In this document: positions 17,506 through 27,569 of the stretch, one piece after another
Layout of the letters: every line of letters starts with the position of its first letter
Numbering within the stretch: position 1 is the first letter of the stretch
Source: Sulfuritalea sp.
GTDB taxonomy: Bacteria > Pseudomonadota > Gammaproteobacteria > Burkholderiales > Rhodocyclaceae
Direction of reading: 5' to 3'
Assembly: GCA_016716965.1 (NCBI GenBank)
Contig: JADJUP010000003.1
Location: forward strand, 176,810 to 240,809
Length of the DNA: 64,000 nucleotides
Program-made: the position numbers and the translations under genes
The notes under the pieces: generated by a model
Databases searched by the model: none
The model's input: only the letters and a program-made list of their open reading frames with translations
What the model was told of the DNA's origin: nothing

Positions 17506-18021
17506 CTACGTCAGCAGCCCGGGATTGAGCCGGGTCACCGCGAAGGTCAGTACCGAAGCAAAGCTGACCCACGCCAGGTAGGGATAGAGCAGGTAGGCGG
17601 CAAGGCGGCTGACGCGGCGGAAGGCGACGATGGTGGCCACGATCAGGCCCCACAGCAGCAGCACCTCGGCGCTGGCCAGGTCGCCCCGGCGCCAGGCGAA
17701 GAACAGCCAGCTCCACAGCGCATTCGCCGCCAGTTGGGCGATGAACAGGATCAATGCCGATCGTGCGCCGCCCAGCCCGCGTGCGCGCCAGACCAGCCAG
17801 GCGGACACCGCCATCATTGCGTAGAGGCCGCTCCAGACCGGGCCGAACAGCCAGCCCGGCGGGGCCCATGTCGGACGCACGAGTCCGGCGTAGAACGCGG
17901 CGGCATTGACAGACGCCACGGCGCCGATCGCCGCCGCGGCGAAGCAGAGCGCCAGCCAGCCCAGGAGGCCGAGGGCCTGGCGCGAGGCGGGGAGGGCCGG
18001 CGGCGAGGTGTTCATATGCAT
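17506..18021 (-). CDS. tspO: TspO/MBR family tryptophan-rich sensory protein
   Basis: 171-residue five-helix membrane protein that binds tetrapyrroles and modulates porphyrin- and redox-linked gene expression in several proteobacteria. The family core VRPTWAPPGWLFGPVWSGLY is followed by helices rich in Trp (NALWSWLFFAWRRGDL) and the end YLLYPYLAWVSFASVLTF. ATG at 18015 is an alternative start. It stands alone, convergent with the small membrane protein. Confidence 0.92.
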   Translation of the reverse strand: MHMNTSPPALPASRQALGLLGWLALCFAAAAIGAVASVNAAAFYAGLVRPTWAPPGWLFGPVWSGLYAMMAVSAWLVWRARGLGGARSALILFIAQLAANALWSWLFFAWRRGDLASAEVLLLWGLIVATIVAFRRVSRLAAYLLYPYLAWVSFASVLTFAVTRLNPGLLT

Positions 18022-18166
18022 TGCGGAAGTTGATCTGGGCAGGCGGCGAGCTTACGCCGTTTCCGCGCCGGGTCCGTAAAAGTCCGCAGGGACAGAACGC
18101 GGCACAATGCCGTAGCATTGAAGGCTCGGCACCGGGGCCATTCCCAGCCGGCATGAGGTTTCGCCC

Positions 18167-20869
18167 ATGAGTTTCCATTTCCTGCAAAGCCTGTTCGATC
18201 CACAAAGCATTGCCGTCATCGGCGCCAGCGCGCGCCCGCAGCGGATCGGCAACGTGGTGATGCGCAACCTGCTTGCGGGCGGTTTCGGCGGCGTCATCAT
18301 GCCGGTGAACCCGAAGCGGCCGGCGGTGGCCGGCGTGCTCACCTACCCGAACGTCGCCGCGCTGCCGCAGACGCCTGACCTCGCCATCCTGTGCACCCCG
18401 GCCGCCAGCATCCCGGCACTGCTCGACGAACTCGGCCAGCGGGGCACGCGCGCCGCCATCATCATGGCTGGCTACCTGGCGACCACCTTCGACGCCGACG
18501 GACGGTCGCTGGAAACCGTCATCCTCGAAACCGCGCGGCGCCACGGCATACGCCTGCTGGGCGGCAGCACGCTGGGCATCCTGGTGCCCAAGGCCGGCAT
18601 CAACGCCACCTTTTCCCAGGTGCGGGTCGAGCCGGGCATGCTCGCCTTCGTGTCGCAGTCCGATGCCGTCGGCACCATGGTGCTCGACTGGGCGCGGCCG
18701 AAGAAGGTCGGCTTCTCGCATTTCGTTTCGCTGGGCGACGCGCTGGACATCGGTTTCGGCGAAGTCCTCGATTTCCTCGCCAGCGATCCCGACACGCAGG
18801 CCATCCTGCTCTACATCGAATCGATCCGCGACCGCCGCAGCTTCATGGCCGCCGCGCGCGCCGCCGCGCGCAACAAGCCGGTAGTGGCGATCAAGGCCGG
18901 TCGCGCGCCGCACCGGCGCCAGGCCGGCGGCGCGGAACCCTCCTTCCTCGGCATGGCCAGCCTGATCGGCAGCGACGACGTGTTCGATGCCGTGCTGCGC
19001 CGCGCCGGCATCCTGCGCGTGGAGCATCTCGACGAACTGTTCGGCGCCGTGGAAACCGTGGTGCGCTCGCGGCCGATGACCGGCAGCCGCCTGGTCGCCA
19101 TCAGCAACGGCGGCGGCGGCGGCATCATGGCCGAGGACAGCCTCTACCTCGGCGGCTACGCGATGCCCGCGCTCGATTCAGCCACCGTGGCGAAGCTGCG
19201 CCGCATCCTGCCGGCGAGTTGGGACGGCTGCAATCCGATCGACATCCGCGTCGATGCCAGCGCAGCACGCTACGAGGCGGTGCTGGCTGCCCTGTGCGAG
19301 CAGCGCGCGGCGGACGCGATCCTGGTGATGCACACGCCCAATGCGCTCTCCAACAGCAGCGAGATCGCCGAGGCGGTGATCAAGTCCGCGAAAGCCATCT
19401 CCTGCACGCTGCTCACCTGCTGGGTCGGCGACGAAAGCGTCGCCGCCGAACGCAAGCGTTTCGTCGCCGCCGGCATTCCCACCTTCTCGACACCCGGCCA
19501 CGGCGCGCGCGCCTTCCTGCATATCGACAACCACCGCCTGGCGCGCGAACTGCTGATGCAGGTGCCGCCCTCGATTTCCACCGGTTTTACGCCCGACCTC
19601 GATGGCGCGCGACAGGTAGTGCGCGCGGCGCTGGACAAGGGGCGCACCCAGCTCACCGAGGCGGAATCGAAAGCCATCCTGGCTGCCTACGGCATCCCGG
19701 TGGTGGCGACCCATGCCGCCACCGATCCGCAGGACGCGGCGCGCGTCGCGCAGCAGATCGGCCTGCCCGTGGCGCTCGCCGTCATGTCGCGCGACCTGCG
19801 GCGCAAGTGGGACATCGGCGGCGTCGCGCTCAACTTGGAAACGGCCGAGGCGGTGGAAGCCGCGGCGCGCGGCATGATCGAGCGCGCCCGCATCACCTGC
19901 CCCGAGGTGACCATCAGCGGCTTCAACCTGCAGCCCATGCAGCCGCGCGGCCATGCGCGGCAACTGCTGGTCGGCGTCACCACCGATCCGCTGTTCGGGC
20001 CGCTGATCATTTTCGGCGAAGGCGGCCGCGCGACGGGCATCCGCCGCGACATGGCGGTCGGCCTGCCGCCGCTGAACCTGCCGCTGGCGCGGGACCTGAT
20101 CGATCGCAGCCGCGCCGCGGCGCTGCTCGACACCCACCGCGGCGACCCCGCGGCGGACCGCGATGCCATCGCTCTGGCGCTGACCCAGGTCTCGCAACTC
20201 CTGATCGACCTGCCGGAGATTGTCGAACTCGACATCAACCCGCTGTTCGCCGGCGACCGGGGCGTGACCGCGGTCGACGCGCACATCGAATTGCTCGCCA
20301 CGCCCGCCAACCCGCATCGCTTCGCGATCCAGCCCTACCCGAAGGCGCTGGAGCAGCAGGCCACGCTGCGTAACGGGCGGCCGGTGCTGTTCCGCCCGAT
20401 CCGCCCGGAAGACGAGGCGGCGCATTACGTATTCCTGTCGCACATGAGCGAGCAGGACCTGGTCTACCGCTTCTTCCACTATGTCAAGCAGATTCCCCGG
20501 CGCGACATGGCGCGCCTGACCCAGATCGATTACGACCGCGAGATGGCCTTCGTCGCCAGCGCCACGGGCGAGGATGGCGTGGCGGAAACCCTCGGCGTGG
20601 TGCGCGTGGTCGCCGCGCCGGACAACCAGACCGGCGAATTTGCCATCATCATCCGCTCCGACATGAAGGGGCAGGGCCTGGGTTCGGGTCTCATGCGCAA
20701 GATGATCGACTACTCCCGCCAGCGCGGCATCCGCACCTTCCGCGGCGACGTGATGTACGACAACCAGCCGATGCTGTCCCTGCTGAAGGGCTTCGGCTTC
20801 AGCTTCGGCCGCAGCGAGGAAGCCGGCATCGTGCGCTGCACGCTCGACCTGCAGGTGCCGCCGATGTAG
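18167..20869 (+). CDS. Acetyl-CoA synthetase (ADP-forming)-like/GNAT protein acetyltransferase
   Basis: 900-residue PatZ/Pka-type protein. Domain order: CoA-binding Rossmann domain (SIAVIGASARPQRIGNVV), succinyl-CoA ligase-like domains (SNGGGGGIMAEDSLYLGG), ATP-grasp region (ESKAILAAYGIPVV, LLVGVTTDPLFGPLIIFGEGG) and a C-terminal GNAT domain (FRPIRPEDEAAHYVF...EFAIIIRSDMKGQGLGSGLM). Relatives acetylate acetyl-CoA synthetase and other lysines in response to carbon status. The ligase part may be regulatory rather than catalytic. Single gene between tspO and a DUF1631 gene. Confidence 0.88.
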   Translation: MSFHFLQSLFDPQSIAVIGASARPQRIGNVVMRNLLAGGFGGVIMPVNPKRPAVAGVLTYPNVAALPQTPDLAILCTPAASIPALLDELGQRGTRAAIIMAGYLATTFDADGRSLETVILETARRHGIRLLGGSTLGILVPKAGINATFSQVRVEPGMLAFVSQSDAVGTMVLDWARPKKVGFSHFVSLGDALDIGFGEVLDFLASDPDTQAILLYIESIRDRRSFMAAARAAARNKPVVAIKAGRAPHRRQAGGAEPSFLGMASLIGSDDVFDAVLRRAGILRVEHLDELFGAVETVVRSRPMTGSRLVAISNGGGGGIMAEDSLYLGGYAMPALDSATVAKLRRILPASWDGCNPIDIRVDASAARYEAVLAALCEQRAADAILVMHTPNALSNSSEIAEAVIKSAKAISCTLLTCWVGDESVAAERKRFVAAGIPTFSTPGHGARAFLHIDNHRLARELLMQVPPSISTGFTPDLDGARQVVRAALDKGRTQLTEAESKAILAAYGIPVVATHAATDPQDAARVAQQIGLPVALAVMSRDLRRKWDIGGVALNLETAEAVEAAARGMIERARITCPEVTISGFNLQPMQPRGHARQLLVGVTTDPLFGPLIIFGEGGRATGIRRDMAVGLPPLNLPLARDLIDRSRAAALLDTHRGDPAADRDAIALALTQVSQLLIDLPEIVELDINPLFAGDRGVTAVDAHIELLATPANPHRFAIQPYPKALEQQATLRNGRPVLFRPIRPEDEAAHYVFLSHMSEQDLVYRFFHYVKQIPRRDMARLTQIDYDREMAFVASATGEDGVAETLGVVRVVAAPDNQTGEFAIIIRSDMKGQGLGSGLMRKMIDYSRQRGIRTFRGDVMYDNQPMLSLLKGFGFSFGRSEEAGIVRCTLDLQVPPM

Positions 20870-20984
20870 CCTGCCGCGACATGCCGAGCCGGAAGTTCGC
20901 GCGGCGAATCGTGAAATATGAACATTTTTTGCAATGCAGCGATGGGATAATCCATAGCCATGACAACGTTGTGGCTGGCTCGAC

Positions 20985-23132
20985 ATGACCGAAAAGACCG
21001 CCGAAACCCTGCGCACCCTTGTTGATCGCTGCCGCGACCAGCTCGAGGGCGATCTGTGCGAACTGGTGGCCGAACTGGGCCCCGCCCTGATCGAAGGGGC
21101 GCGCACGGCTGTCGCCGGCAGTCGCGACGACGCCCGTCGGCACGCCTGCATCAACCTGCAGTTCGAGCTCAGGAACCACTGGGCGAAGGCGGCGCCGGCC
21201 CTGAAGGAGGCGCTCGCCCGGCGTCGCAAGCCGGCGCCGAGGGCCGGTCAGAGCTATGGCAGCGCCGAAAACCTGCAGATCGTCACCGACGACGAGACAT
21301 CCATGCAACTCGCCATGCGTGGCGTCGTCGATCGCGTGAATTCAGCCTGCAGCGAGGAGTCCGGGGCCCTGGAACGGAGGGTGTCCTATCTCGTCCTGCG
21401 CGGCGCCATGGCCCAGGGCGACGGCAGCTTCCGCGTCTCGTCGCTCTGCGACAGCCTCCAGAGCGCCTGCGCCGAGGTTGTCGCCGACGTCGGGCAGCGC
21501 ATCGTGCTGATGCAGCTGATGGGCGAACAAATGGCGTCGGAGCTGCCCCAGCTGTTTCGCGCGATCAACGAGATCCTGTATGAAGCCGACATCCTGCCGC
21601 GCCTGAAGCGCAGCTACCAGGGAACGACCCCGGTCGATCCGAACACCATCGCGGCCGAGTCCACCAAGATGGCGGGCAAGCTCGAAATGCTCGTAAAGGC
21701 CAGAACCCAGGCCCGCGGTGCGACGAAAACAACCGATGCGGCGGCGGCAAGCCAGGCCTTCTTCCTGTCGCTGAAGTCGCTGCAGAAGGATGCCGTGAAG
21801 GCGTCGAACAACGCGCTGACCAACGTGGTCAAGCTGGCGCGCGACAGCGAAGGGGCGCGCCACGTCGGCGTCCAGGAATCCGTCACGCTGGACATCGTCG
21901 CCGAACTGTTCGACCTCATCTTCGGCGACAAGAGCGTGGCCGAGGGCATCAAGACGCTGGTCGCCCGCCTGCAGACGCCGGTGCTCAAGGTCGCCATGCT
22001 CAATCAGCGCTTCTTCGCTGATCGCAGCCACCCTGCCAGGCTCTTCCTCGACAGCATTTCGGGCATCGCGATTCGCTGGGGCAAGGTCGTCAATGCCAAC
22101 GATCCCTTCTACCGCAAGCTGTCGGAACTGGTCGACCGGATCCAGCACACCTACGATGGCGATGTCGCGGTGTTCGAGGCTGCCAATACGGAGCTGGCCG
22201 AGTTCCTCGTCGAGCGCGAGGAAATCGAAGCCGAGGAAAACCGCATCCTCGCCGAGGCGGTGCGTGCGCGCGAAGAAGAAATGCACCAGCAGCGCGCGGC
22301 GCAACTGCGCGCGCAGCGGACCGCCGACCAGTTGCTGGCGCCCCTGATCACTCACGGCATACCGACCGAAATCGGGCACTTCCTGCTGACCTACTGGCGC
22401 GACGTGCTGCAGGGCCGGGTCTACGCGTCGGGGGCGGAAAGCGCCGCCGTGTCCGGGACCCTGCAAGCCGCAGTGGACCTGTTGTGGACCGTGACCCCGA
22501 AGCACAAGCCGGAGGACAGGCAGCGCCAGGCGGCGGCCCTGCCGTCGCTGCTGAAACGGCTGAACGCCGGATTCGAGGAAATCGGCACCTCGGCGAACGA
22601 GCGCAGCGCCTTCATGGACAGCCTGGTGGAACTGCAACTGGCGGCATTGCGCGCCGACAAGAAGGTTGCCAGCAAGGCCGAGTCGAAGGATGGCGCGAAG
22701 GAGGTGGCGAAGGAGCCGCCGAAGGAAGATCCGAAACCGCCGGTCATCAGCGGCGGGCCGACCCTGCAGGTCAGCCACTCGACGGCGAGCGGAGTTCGCG
22801 TGCAGGACATTTCGCTTCCCGGCGGCGACAGCGCGGGCGAGGACGGCACGCCCGACAGCGCCAACCTGCGCCGCGTCAGGCAGTTGGTGCGCGGCGACTG
22901 GGTGGATTTCACCACCGCCGGGCAAAGCCGCCGCGAGCGCCTGACCTGGATCAACCCCAGTCGCACCCTGCTGCTGTTCAGCAACAGCGCTTCCGCCTGC
23001 GCCATTTCCATCACGCCGGAAGCGCTGGCCGTGCGCCTGAAGAATCAGACGGCGAGCCTGGTGAAGGCCGATTCGCCGATCTTCGAACGCGCCCTGCACG
23101 GCGCCGTGCAGTCGCTGGAAAACCTCGCCTGA
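20985..23132 (+). CDS. DUF1631 family protein
   Basis: 715 residues. The DUF1631 family of unknown function is widespread in beta- and gammaproteobacteria, and this protein has its typical layout: N-terminal TLVDRCRDQLEGDLCELVAELGPALIEGA, long helical middle with EREEIEAEENRILAEAVRAREEE, a low-complexity Lys/Glu linker near residues 560-585, and a C-terminal PilZ-like ending (VRQLVRGDWVDFTTAGQSRRERLTWINPSRTLLLFSN). Probably cytoplasmic. The PilZ-like tail hints at cyclic-di-GMP related regulation, which is inference. Confidence 0.8.
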   Translation: MTEKTAETLRTLVDRCRDQLEGDLCELVAELGPALIEGARTAVAGSRDDARRHACINLQFELRNHWAKAAPALKEALARRRKPAPRAGQSYGSAENLQIVTDDETSMQLAMRGVVDRVNSACSEESGALERRVSYLVLRGAMAQGDGSFRVSSLCDSLQSACAEVVADVGQRIVLMQLMGEQMASELPQLFRAINEILYEADILPRLKRSYQGTTPVDPNTIAAESTKMAGKLEMLVKARTQARGATKTTDAAAASQAFFLSLKSLQKDAVKASNNALTNVVKLARDSEGARHVGVQESVTLDIVAELFDLIFGDKSVAEGIKTLVARLQTPVLKVAMLNQRFFADRSHPARLFLDSISGIAIRWGKVVNANDPFYRKLSELVDRIQHTYDGDVAVFEAANTELAEFLVEREEIEAEENRILAEAVRAREEEMHQQRAAQLRAQRTADQLLAPLITHGIPTEIGHFLLTYWRDVLQGRVYASGAESAAVSGTLQAAVDLLWTVTPKHKPEDRQRQAAALPSLLKRLNAGFEEIGTSANERSAFMDSLVELQLAALRADKKVASKAESKDGAKEVAKEPPKEDPKPPVISGGPTLQVSHSTASGVRVQDISLPGGDSAGEDGTPDSANLRRVRQLVRGDWVDFTTAGQSRRERLTWINPSRTLLLFSNSASACAISITPEALAVRLKNQTASLVKADSPIFERALHGAVQSLENLA

Positions 23133-23424
23133 CGGGTGCATCCATGGTGCATTCCGGCGCCGGAGCTTCCGCGTCGCGCCGGACGCGGAACTCGATCCGG
23201 GCTGCGGCGGTCAGCGCGGGTACCGTGGCGAATGACATGCACGAACCTGGAGCTTCCTTGACCGGTGCAGCTATCCATGCGGCTGAAAGCTTGTCGACCC
23301 GGAGATTCAGGCGGGACGCCGGATCAGGCGATTGCCCCGCAGGGCTGTGCCGCTGCGCGCGGTGGGTAGGGCGTCGCCTTCGAGGTCGGGGGAATCCTCG
23401 ACGACGTTCTTGTCAGGGCAACGG
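23133..23424. other. Gap with no recognised feature
   Basis: 292 bp between the DUF1631 and transglycosylase stops (convergent). It is GC-rich; I see no convincing gene, RNA or strong terminator in it. Confidence 0.5.
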
Positions 23425-24024
23425 CTACTTCGGTTTCCAACCCCACTGCTTTTCCCACGCTCCGCGCACCATGTTGGGATACTCGGGCTTGCCCAGGCTG
23501 CCGTTGTAGCGGCCCAGTGCGCGGTAGAGATCACCTTTTTCGATGTCGAGGTAGTGGCGCAGGATGGTGCAACCGAAGCGCAGGTTGGTGCGCATGTGGA
23601 ACAGGTTGCTGTCCTTGCTGCCGATCAGGCGCACCCAGAAGGGCATTACCTGCATGTAGCCGCGGGCGCCGGCGGAGGACACGGCGTATTTCTTGAAGCC
23701 GCTCTCGACCTGGATCAGGCCGAGCACCATCTGCGGGTCGAGGCCGGCGCGCTTGGCTTCGTAGTAGACGGTCTTGAGCAGGTCAAGGCGTGCCTCGCGG
23801 TCGGGAACGCGGCGCGCCAGGCGCCCCGACATTTCCGTGAGCCAGTCGACCTTTTCCCGGATCGAGGGAAACTGCGGTTCGGGCGACGCGCGGTCGGCGA
23901 TCGCGGCATGCAGCGAGGCCTGCACGCTGGCCGCCAGCGGTTCGTATTGCTGTGCCCCGGCAAGGGCCGCGGCCGGCAGCAGCGCGGCGGCGAGGACCAG
24001 CGCGAGGCGGCGGATCAGCCGCAC
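23425..24024 (-). CDS. Lytic transglycosylase (SLT domain)
   Basis: Cleaves peptidoglycan glycan strands in the periplasm. 199 residues from a GTG that overlaps the proS stop. A signal peptide is visible (RLALVLAAALLPAAALAG). The SLT domain has the catalytic glutamate in LIQVESGFKKYAVSSAGARG, then YMQVMPFW and ALGRYNGS. Translation is probably coupled to proS. Confidence 0.85.
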   Translation of the reverse strand: MRLIRRLALVLAAALLPAAALAGAQQYEPLAASVQASLHAAIADRASPEPQFPSIREKVDWLTEMSGRLARRVPDREARLDLLKTVYYEAKRAGLDPQMVLGLIQVESGFKKYAVSSAGARGYMQVMPFWVRLIGSKDSNLFHMRTNLRFGCTILRHYLDIEKGDLYRALGRYNGSLGKPEYPNMVRGAWEKQWGWKPK

Positions 24025-25739
24025 AACTTGAGTTGCAGGAAGCCGGTCATCTCGCTGGCGGCGATCATGGTGGCCTCGGCGTCGCCGCGGCCCTTGTATT
24101 CCAGCTTGCCTTCCTTCAGGCCACGCTCGCCGACCACCACGCGATGCGGGATGCCGATCAGTTCCCAGTCGGCGAACATCGAGCCGGGACGCTCGTCGCG
24201 GTCGTCGAGCACCGCGTCGATGCCGGCGGCGAGCAGTTCGGCGTGGAGTGCCGCCGCCGCGGTGCGGACGGTTTCCGACTTGGCGTAGTTCATCGGCACG
24301 ATGGCGACGGCGAAGGGTGCGATGCCGGCGGGGAAGATGATGCCGCGCTCGTCGTGGCCCTGCTCGATGGCGGCGCCGACGATGCGCGAGACGCCGATGC
24401 CGTAGCAGCCCATTTCCATGACCTGGTCCTTGCCCTGCTCGTCGAGGAAGGTGCATTTCAGCGCTTCGGCGTACTTGGTGCGCAACTGGAAGATGTGGCC
24501 GACTTCGATGCCGCGGCACAGTTCGAGCGTTCCGTTGCCGTCGGGCGACGGATCGCCCTCGACCACGTTGCGGATGTCGGCGACGGTGGCGGGTTGCGGC
24601 AGGTCGCGGCCGAAATTGACGCCGGTGAGGTGGAAGCCTTCCTCGTTGGCGCCGCAGACCATGTCGTTCATCACCGCGACGCTGCGGTCGGCCACCACCT
24701 TGCCGGAGAAACCCACCGCGCCGATGTAGCCGGCCTTGCAGCGCAGCGCTTCGACGATTTCCTCGTCGCGCGCGAAGCGGAATTCGCCGACCACCTTCTG
24801 CGCCTTGATCTCGTTGAGGTCGTGGTCGCCGCGCAGCAACAGCAGGACGAACTCGCTGCCGCCTTCCCGTTCGGCCATCACGGCGATCGCCTTGACCGTC
24901 TGCGTCAGCGGCAGGCCCAGGAAGGCCGCCACGTCCTCGCACTTGGTCTTGCCCGGCGTGGCCTTTTTCTCCATGGATGCCGCGCTTTTTGCCGTATCGC
25001 CAGCGCCGACTCTTGCGGGAGCCACGGCCTCCGCCAGTTCCACGTTCGCCGCGTAGTCCGAGGTCGGGCAGAAGGCGATCGCGTCCTCGCCGGAATCGGC
25101 CAGCACGTGGAACTCGTGCGAGCCAGTGCCGCCGATGGCGCCGGTATCGGCGGCGACGGCGCGGAACCTCAGCCCGAGGCGGGTGAAGATGCGGCTGTAG
25201 GTGTCGTACATGTTGCGGTACTCGCGTTCCAGGTCGGCGTAGTTCGCGTGGAAGGAATAGCCGTCCTTCATCAGGAACTCGCGCCCGCGCATGACGCCGA
25301 AGCGCGGCCGGATTTCGTCGCGGAACTTGGTCTGCACCTGGTAGAAGTGGCGCGGCAACTGGCGGTAGCTCTTCACTTCGCGCCGCACCACGTCGGTGAT
25401 GACTTCCTCGTGGGTCGGGCCGATTACGAAATCGCGCTGGTGGCGGTCCTTGAAGCGCAGCAGTTCTGGGCCGTATTTTGGCCCGCGCCCGGATTCTTCC
25501 CACAATTCGAAGGGCTGCACGGCCGGCATCAGCAGTTCGATGGCACCCGCGCGATTCATTTCCTCGCGCACGATGTTTTCCACTTTGCGCAACACGCGCA
25601 GGCCCATCGGCATCCAGGTGTAGATGCCGCCGGCGAGGCGGCGGATCAGTCCGGCGCGCAACATCAGCTTGTGGCTGACGATCTCGGCGTCGGAGGGGGC
25701 TTCCTTGAGGGTGGCGATGAAGAACTGGCTGGCGCGCAT
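24015..25739 (-). CDS. proS: Prolyl-tRNA synthetase
   Basis: Charges tRNA-Pro. 574 residues, bacterial type with an editing (INS) domain between the class II motifs. Motif 2 region (QVQTKFRDEIRPRFGVMRGREFLMKD) and motif 3 (GCYGIGVSRIVGAAIEQ) are visible. The ATG at 25739 (MRASQFFIATLKEAP) matches the family start. Dispersed repeat copy 5 lies in frame at 24991-25016 and adds ARVGAGDTAKS at the start of the insertion domain, a surface loop. Upstream gene rppH is divergent. Confidence 0.97.
   Translation of the reverse strand: MRASQFFIATLKEAPSDAEIVSHKLMLRAGLIRRLAGGIYTWMPMGLRVLRKVENIVREEMNRAGAIELLMPAVQPFELWEESGRGPKYGPELLRFKDRHQRDFVIGPTHEEVITDVVRREVKSYRQLPRHFYQVQTKFRDEIRPRFGVMRGREFLMKDGYSFHANYADLEREYRNMYDTYSRIFTRLGLRFRAVAADTGAIGGTGSHEFHVLADSGEDAIAFCPTSDYAANVELAEAVAPARVGAGDTAKSAASMEKKATPGKTKCEDVAAFLGLPLTQTVKAIAVMAEREGGSEFVLLLLRGDHDLNEIKAQKVVGEFRFARDEEIVEALRCKAGYIGAVGFSGKVVADRSVAVMNDMVCGANEEGFHLTGVNFGRDLPQPATVADIRNVVEGDPSPDGNGTLELCRGIEVGHIFQLRTKYAEALKCTFLDEQGKDQVMEMGCYGIGVSRIVGAAIEQGHDERGIIFPAGIAPFAVAIVPMNYAKSETVRTAAAALHAELLAAGIDAVLDDRDERPGSMFADWELIGIPHRVVVGERGLKEGKLEYKGRGDAEATMIAASEMTGFLQLKLCG
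24991..25016 (+). repeat. Dispersed 25-bp repeat, copy 5 (inside proS)
   Basis: GCCGTATCGCCAGCGCCGAC followed by TCTTGC, antisense to proS. It encodes RVGAGDTA in the ProS loop and keeps the frame open. Confidence 0.65.
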
Positions 25740-25869
25740 GGCTATGGGCTGGAAATCGGAAAGCCGGCATTTTACCTGCCGCGCTCGCCTGTCGCTGCGG
25801 GAAATACGGCTTTCAAGTGGGGCGTGATTGTGGAAGAATGGACCCCAATCAATCATTGGAACTTGCATC

Positions 25870-26397
25870 ATGCTCGATCGTGAAGGCTTCCGCCCGAACG
25901 TCGGCATCGTTCTGGTCAACAGTCGCAACGAGGTGTTTTGGGGCAAACGGATCCGCGAACATTCCTGGCAGTTTCCGCAGGGTGGCATCAAGAAGGGCGA
26001 GACGCCCGAACAGGCGATGCTGCGTGAACTGGAGGAGGAAACCGGCCTCAAGCCCGAACATGTGCGGATCATCGGCCGCACCCGCGACTGGTTGCGCTAC
26101 GAGGTGCCGAAGCAGTGGATACGCCGCGAATGGCGCACCACTTACCGGGGACAGAAACAGATCTGGTTTCTGCTGCGGCTGGTCGGCCGCGACAGCGACG
26201 TCTGCCTGCGCGCCAGCGAACATCCGGAATTCGACGCCTGGCGCTGGAACAGCTACTGGGTGCCGCTGGCCAGCGTGATCGAGTTCAAGCGCGGGGTCTA
26301 CGAAGCGGCGCTGCTCGAACTTGCGCGCTTGTTGTTCGCCCATCCCGAGGAACGGCAGCCGCGCTGGGAAACCAGCGACGAGCCCGAGCACAAATGA
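25870..26397 (+). CDS. rppH: RNA pyrophosphohydrolase
   Basis: Removes pyrophosphate from mRNA 5-prime ends and starts decay. 175 residues. The start MLDREGFRPNVGIVLVN and WQFPQGG are diagnostic, and the Nudix box follows (GGIKKGE...RELEEETGL). Divergent from proS; its stop overlaps the ATG of the CNP1-like gene (ATGA), so the two are translationally coupled. Confidence 0.95.
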   Translation: MLDREGFRPNVGIVLVNSRNEVFWGKRIREHSWQFPQGGIKKGETPEQAMLRELEEETGLKPEHVRIIGRTRDWLRYEVPKQWIRREWRTTYRGQKQIWFLLRLVGRDSDVCLRASEHPEFDAWRWNSYWVPLASVIEFKRGVYEAALLELARLLFAHPEERQPRWETSDEPEHK

Positions 26398-26930
26398 CCC
26401 GTTGGGCTGCCCTGCTGCTGGCCGGAATCGCAGGGAGTGCGCTCGCCCAGTTCGGCTCCTATCCACGCGACGACAAAGGCTATTACGACGAGGATGCGGA
26501 GAAGCCTTGGGTGGAGGCGGCGGTTGATCTGCCGGCGTTTCCGGTAGAAGCAAACCTGATCGAGTTTTATGTCGGCGCCGCAGCAAGCAACAAGTTCTTC
26601 ATCGACGCCAGCACGCTCTCCGCGGGCAGCGACGGCACCCTGCGCTATGTGCTGGTGGTCCGGACTACTGGCGGCGCGACCAATGTCAGCTTCGAAGGCA
26701 TCCACTGCAAGGAGCGCCGCTGGAAACATTACGCCACGGGTCGCAGCGATGGCACCTGGGTCAAGTCCCCTTCGTCGCGCGCCGATTGGCGGCCCATCGA
26801 AAACCGGCCGGTAAATCGCCACCATGCCGCCTTGAGTCGCGATTTTTTTTGCCCCGGCGGAATCCAGATCAACTCGGCCGAGGAGGGGCGCAACGCCCTG
26901 CGCCTGGGAAAGCATCCGAATGCGCTCTGA
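26394..26930 (+). CDS. CNP1-like family exported protein
   Basis: 178 residues with a signal peptide (WAALLLAGIAGSALAQ). It matches the CNP1-like family first described near a cryptic neisserial surface protein: FYVGAAASNKFFIDASTLS and the EGIHCKERRWKHYATGR segment are the recognisable core. Function unknown, periplasmic or surface location expected. Overlaps rppH by 4 bp and coq7 by 11 bp. Confidence 0.75.
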   Translation: MTRWAALLLAGIAGSALAQFGSYPRDDKGYYDEDAEKPWVEAAVDLPAFPVEANLIEFYVGAAASNKFFIDASTLSAGSDGTLRYVLVVRTTGGATNVSFEGIHCKERRWKHYATGRSDGTWVKSPSSRADWRPIENRPVNRHHAALSRDFFCPGGIQINSAEEGRNALRLGKHPNAL

Positions 26931-27561
26931 AGCCGCCTCGATGATCGATGCCCTGATCCCGGAAATCGACAAGGCATTGCGTGCCGTGTTCGCACCGGCG
27001 CCGAGCCGTCGTGCAATGCCCGGCGCCAGCCTGCCCGAAGCCGAAATGAGCGTCGCCGAAAAACGCCATGTCGCGGCCCTGATGCGCGTCAATCATTGCG
27101 GAGAAATCTGCGCCCAGGCCCTCTACCAGGGCCAGGCGCTCAGTTCGAGCGACCCACGGGTGCGGCGCGAACTGGCGCAGGCGGCATGGGAGGAAACCGA
27201 GCATCTCAACTGGACGGAGCGGCGAATCGCCGAACTGGGTGGGCGCAAGAGCATTCTCAATCCGCTCTGGTATGCCGGTTCCCTCGCCATCGGCACCGTC
27301 GCCGGGAAGTTCGGCGATGCGTGGAGCCTGGGTTTTCTGGCCGAAACCGAGAAGCAGGTCGAAGGGCACCTTGAAAGCCACAAGGCGATCCTTCCCGCTC
27401 AGGATCGCAAGTCGTGGGAAGTGCTGGAGCAGATGAAGCTTGACGAAATGCGCCACGCCGAGACCGCGAACCACCACGGTGCGCGCGAACTGCCCCTGCC
27501 GGTAAGGCTGGCGATGAAGCTTTCGTCGAAGCTGATGACGCGCCTTTCCTACTACGCCTGA
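26920..27561 (+). CDS. coq7: Demethoxyubiquinone hydroxylase
   Basis: Hydroxylates 2-polyprenyl-3-methyl-6-methoxy-1,4-benzoquinone in ubiquinone synthesis, using a carboxylate-bridged diiron site and oxygen. 213 residues. The ligands are visible as MRVNHCGEICAQALYQGQ, WEETEHLNW, ETEKQVEGHLESH and DEMRHAETA. Start 26920 overlaps the previous gene; ATG 26941 is an alternative. Peripheral membrane protein. Confidence 0.95.
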   Translation: MRSEAASMIDALIPEIDKALRAVFAPAPSRRAMPGASLPEAEMSVAEKRHVAALMRVNHCGEICAQALYQGQALSSSDPRVRRELAQAAWEETEHLNWTERRIAELGGRKSILNPLWYAGSLAIGTVAGKFGDAWSLGFLAETEKQVEGHLESHKAILPAQDRKSWEVLEQMKLDEMRHAETANHHGARELPLPVRLAMKLSSKLMTRLSYYA

Positions 27562-27569
27562 CGAGGTCC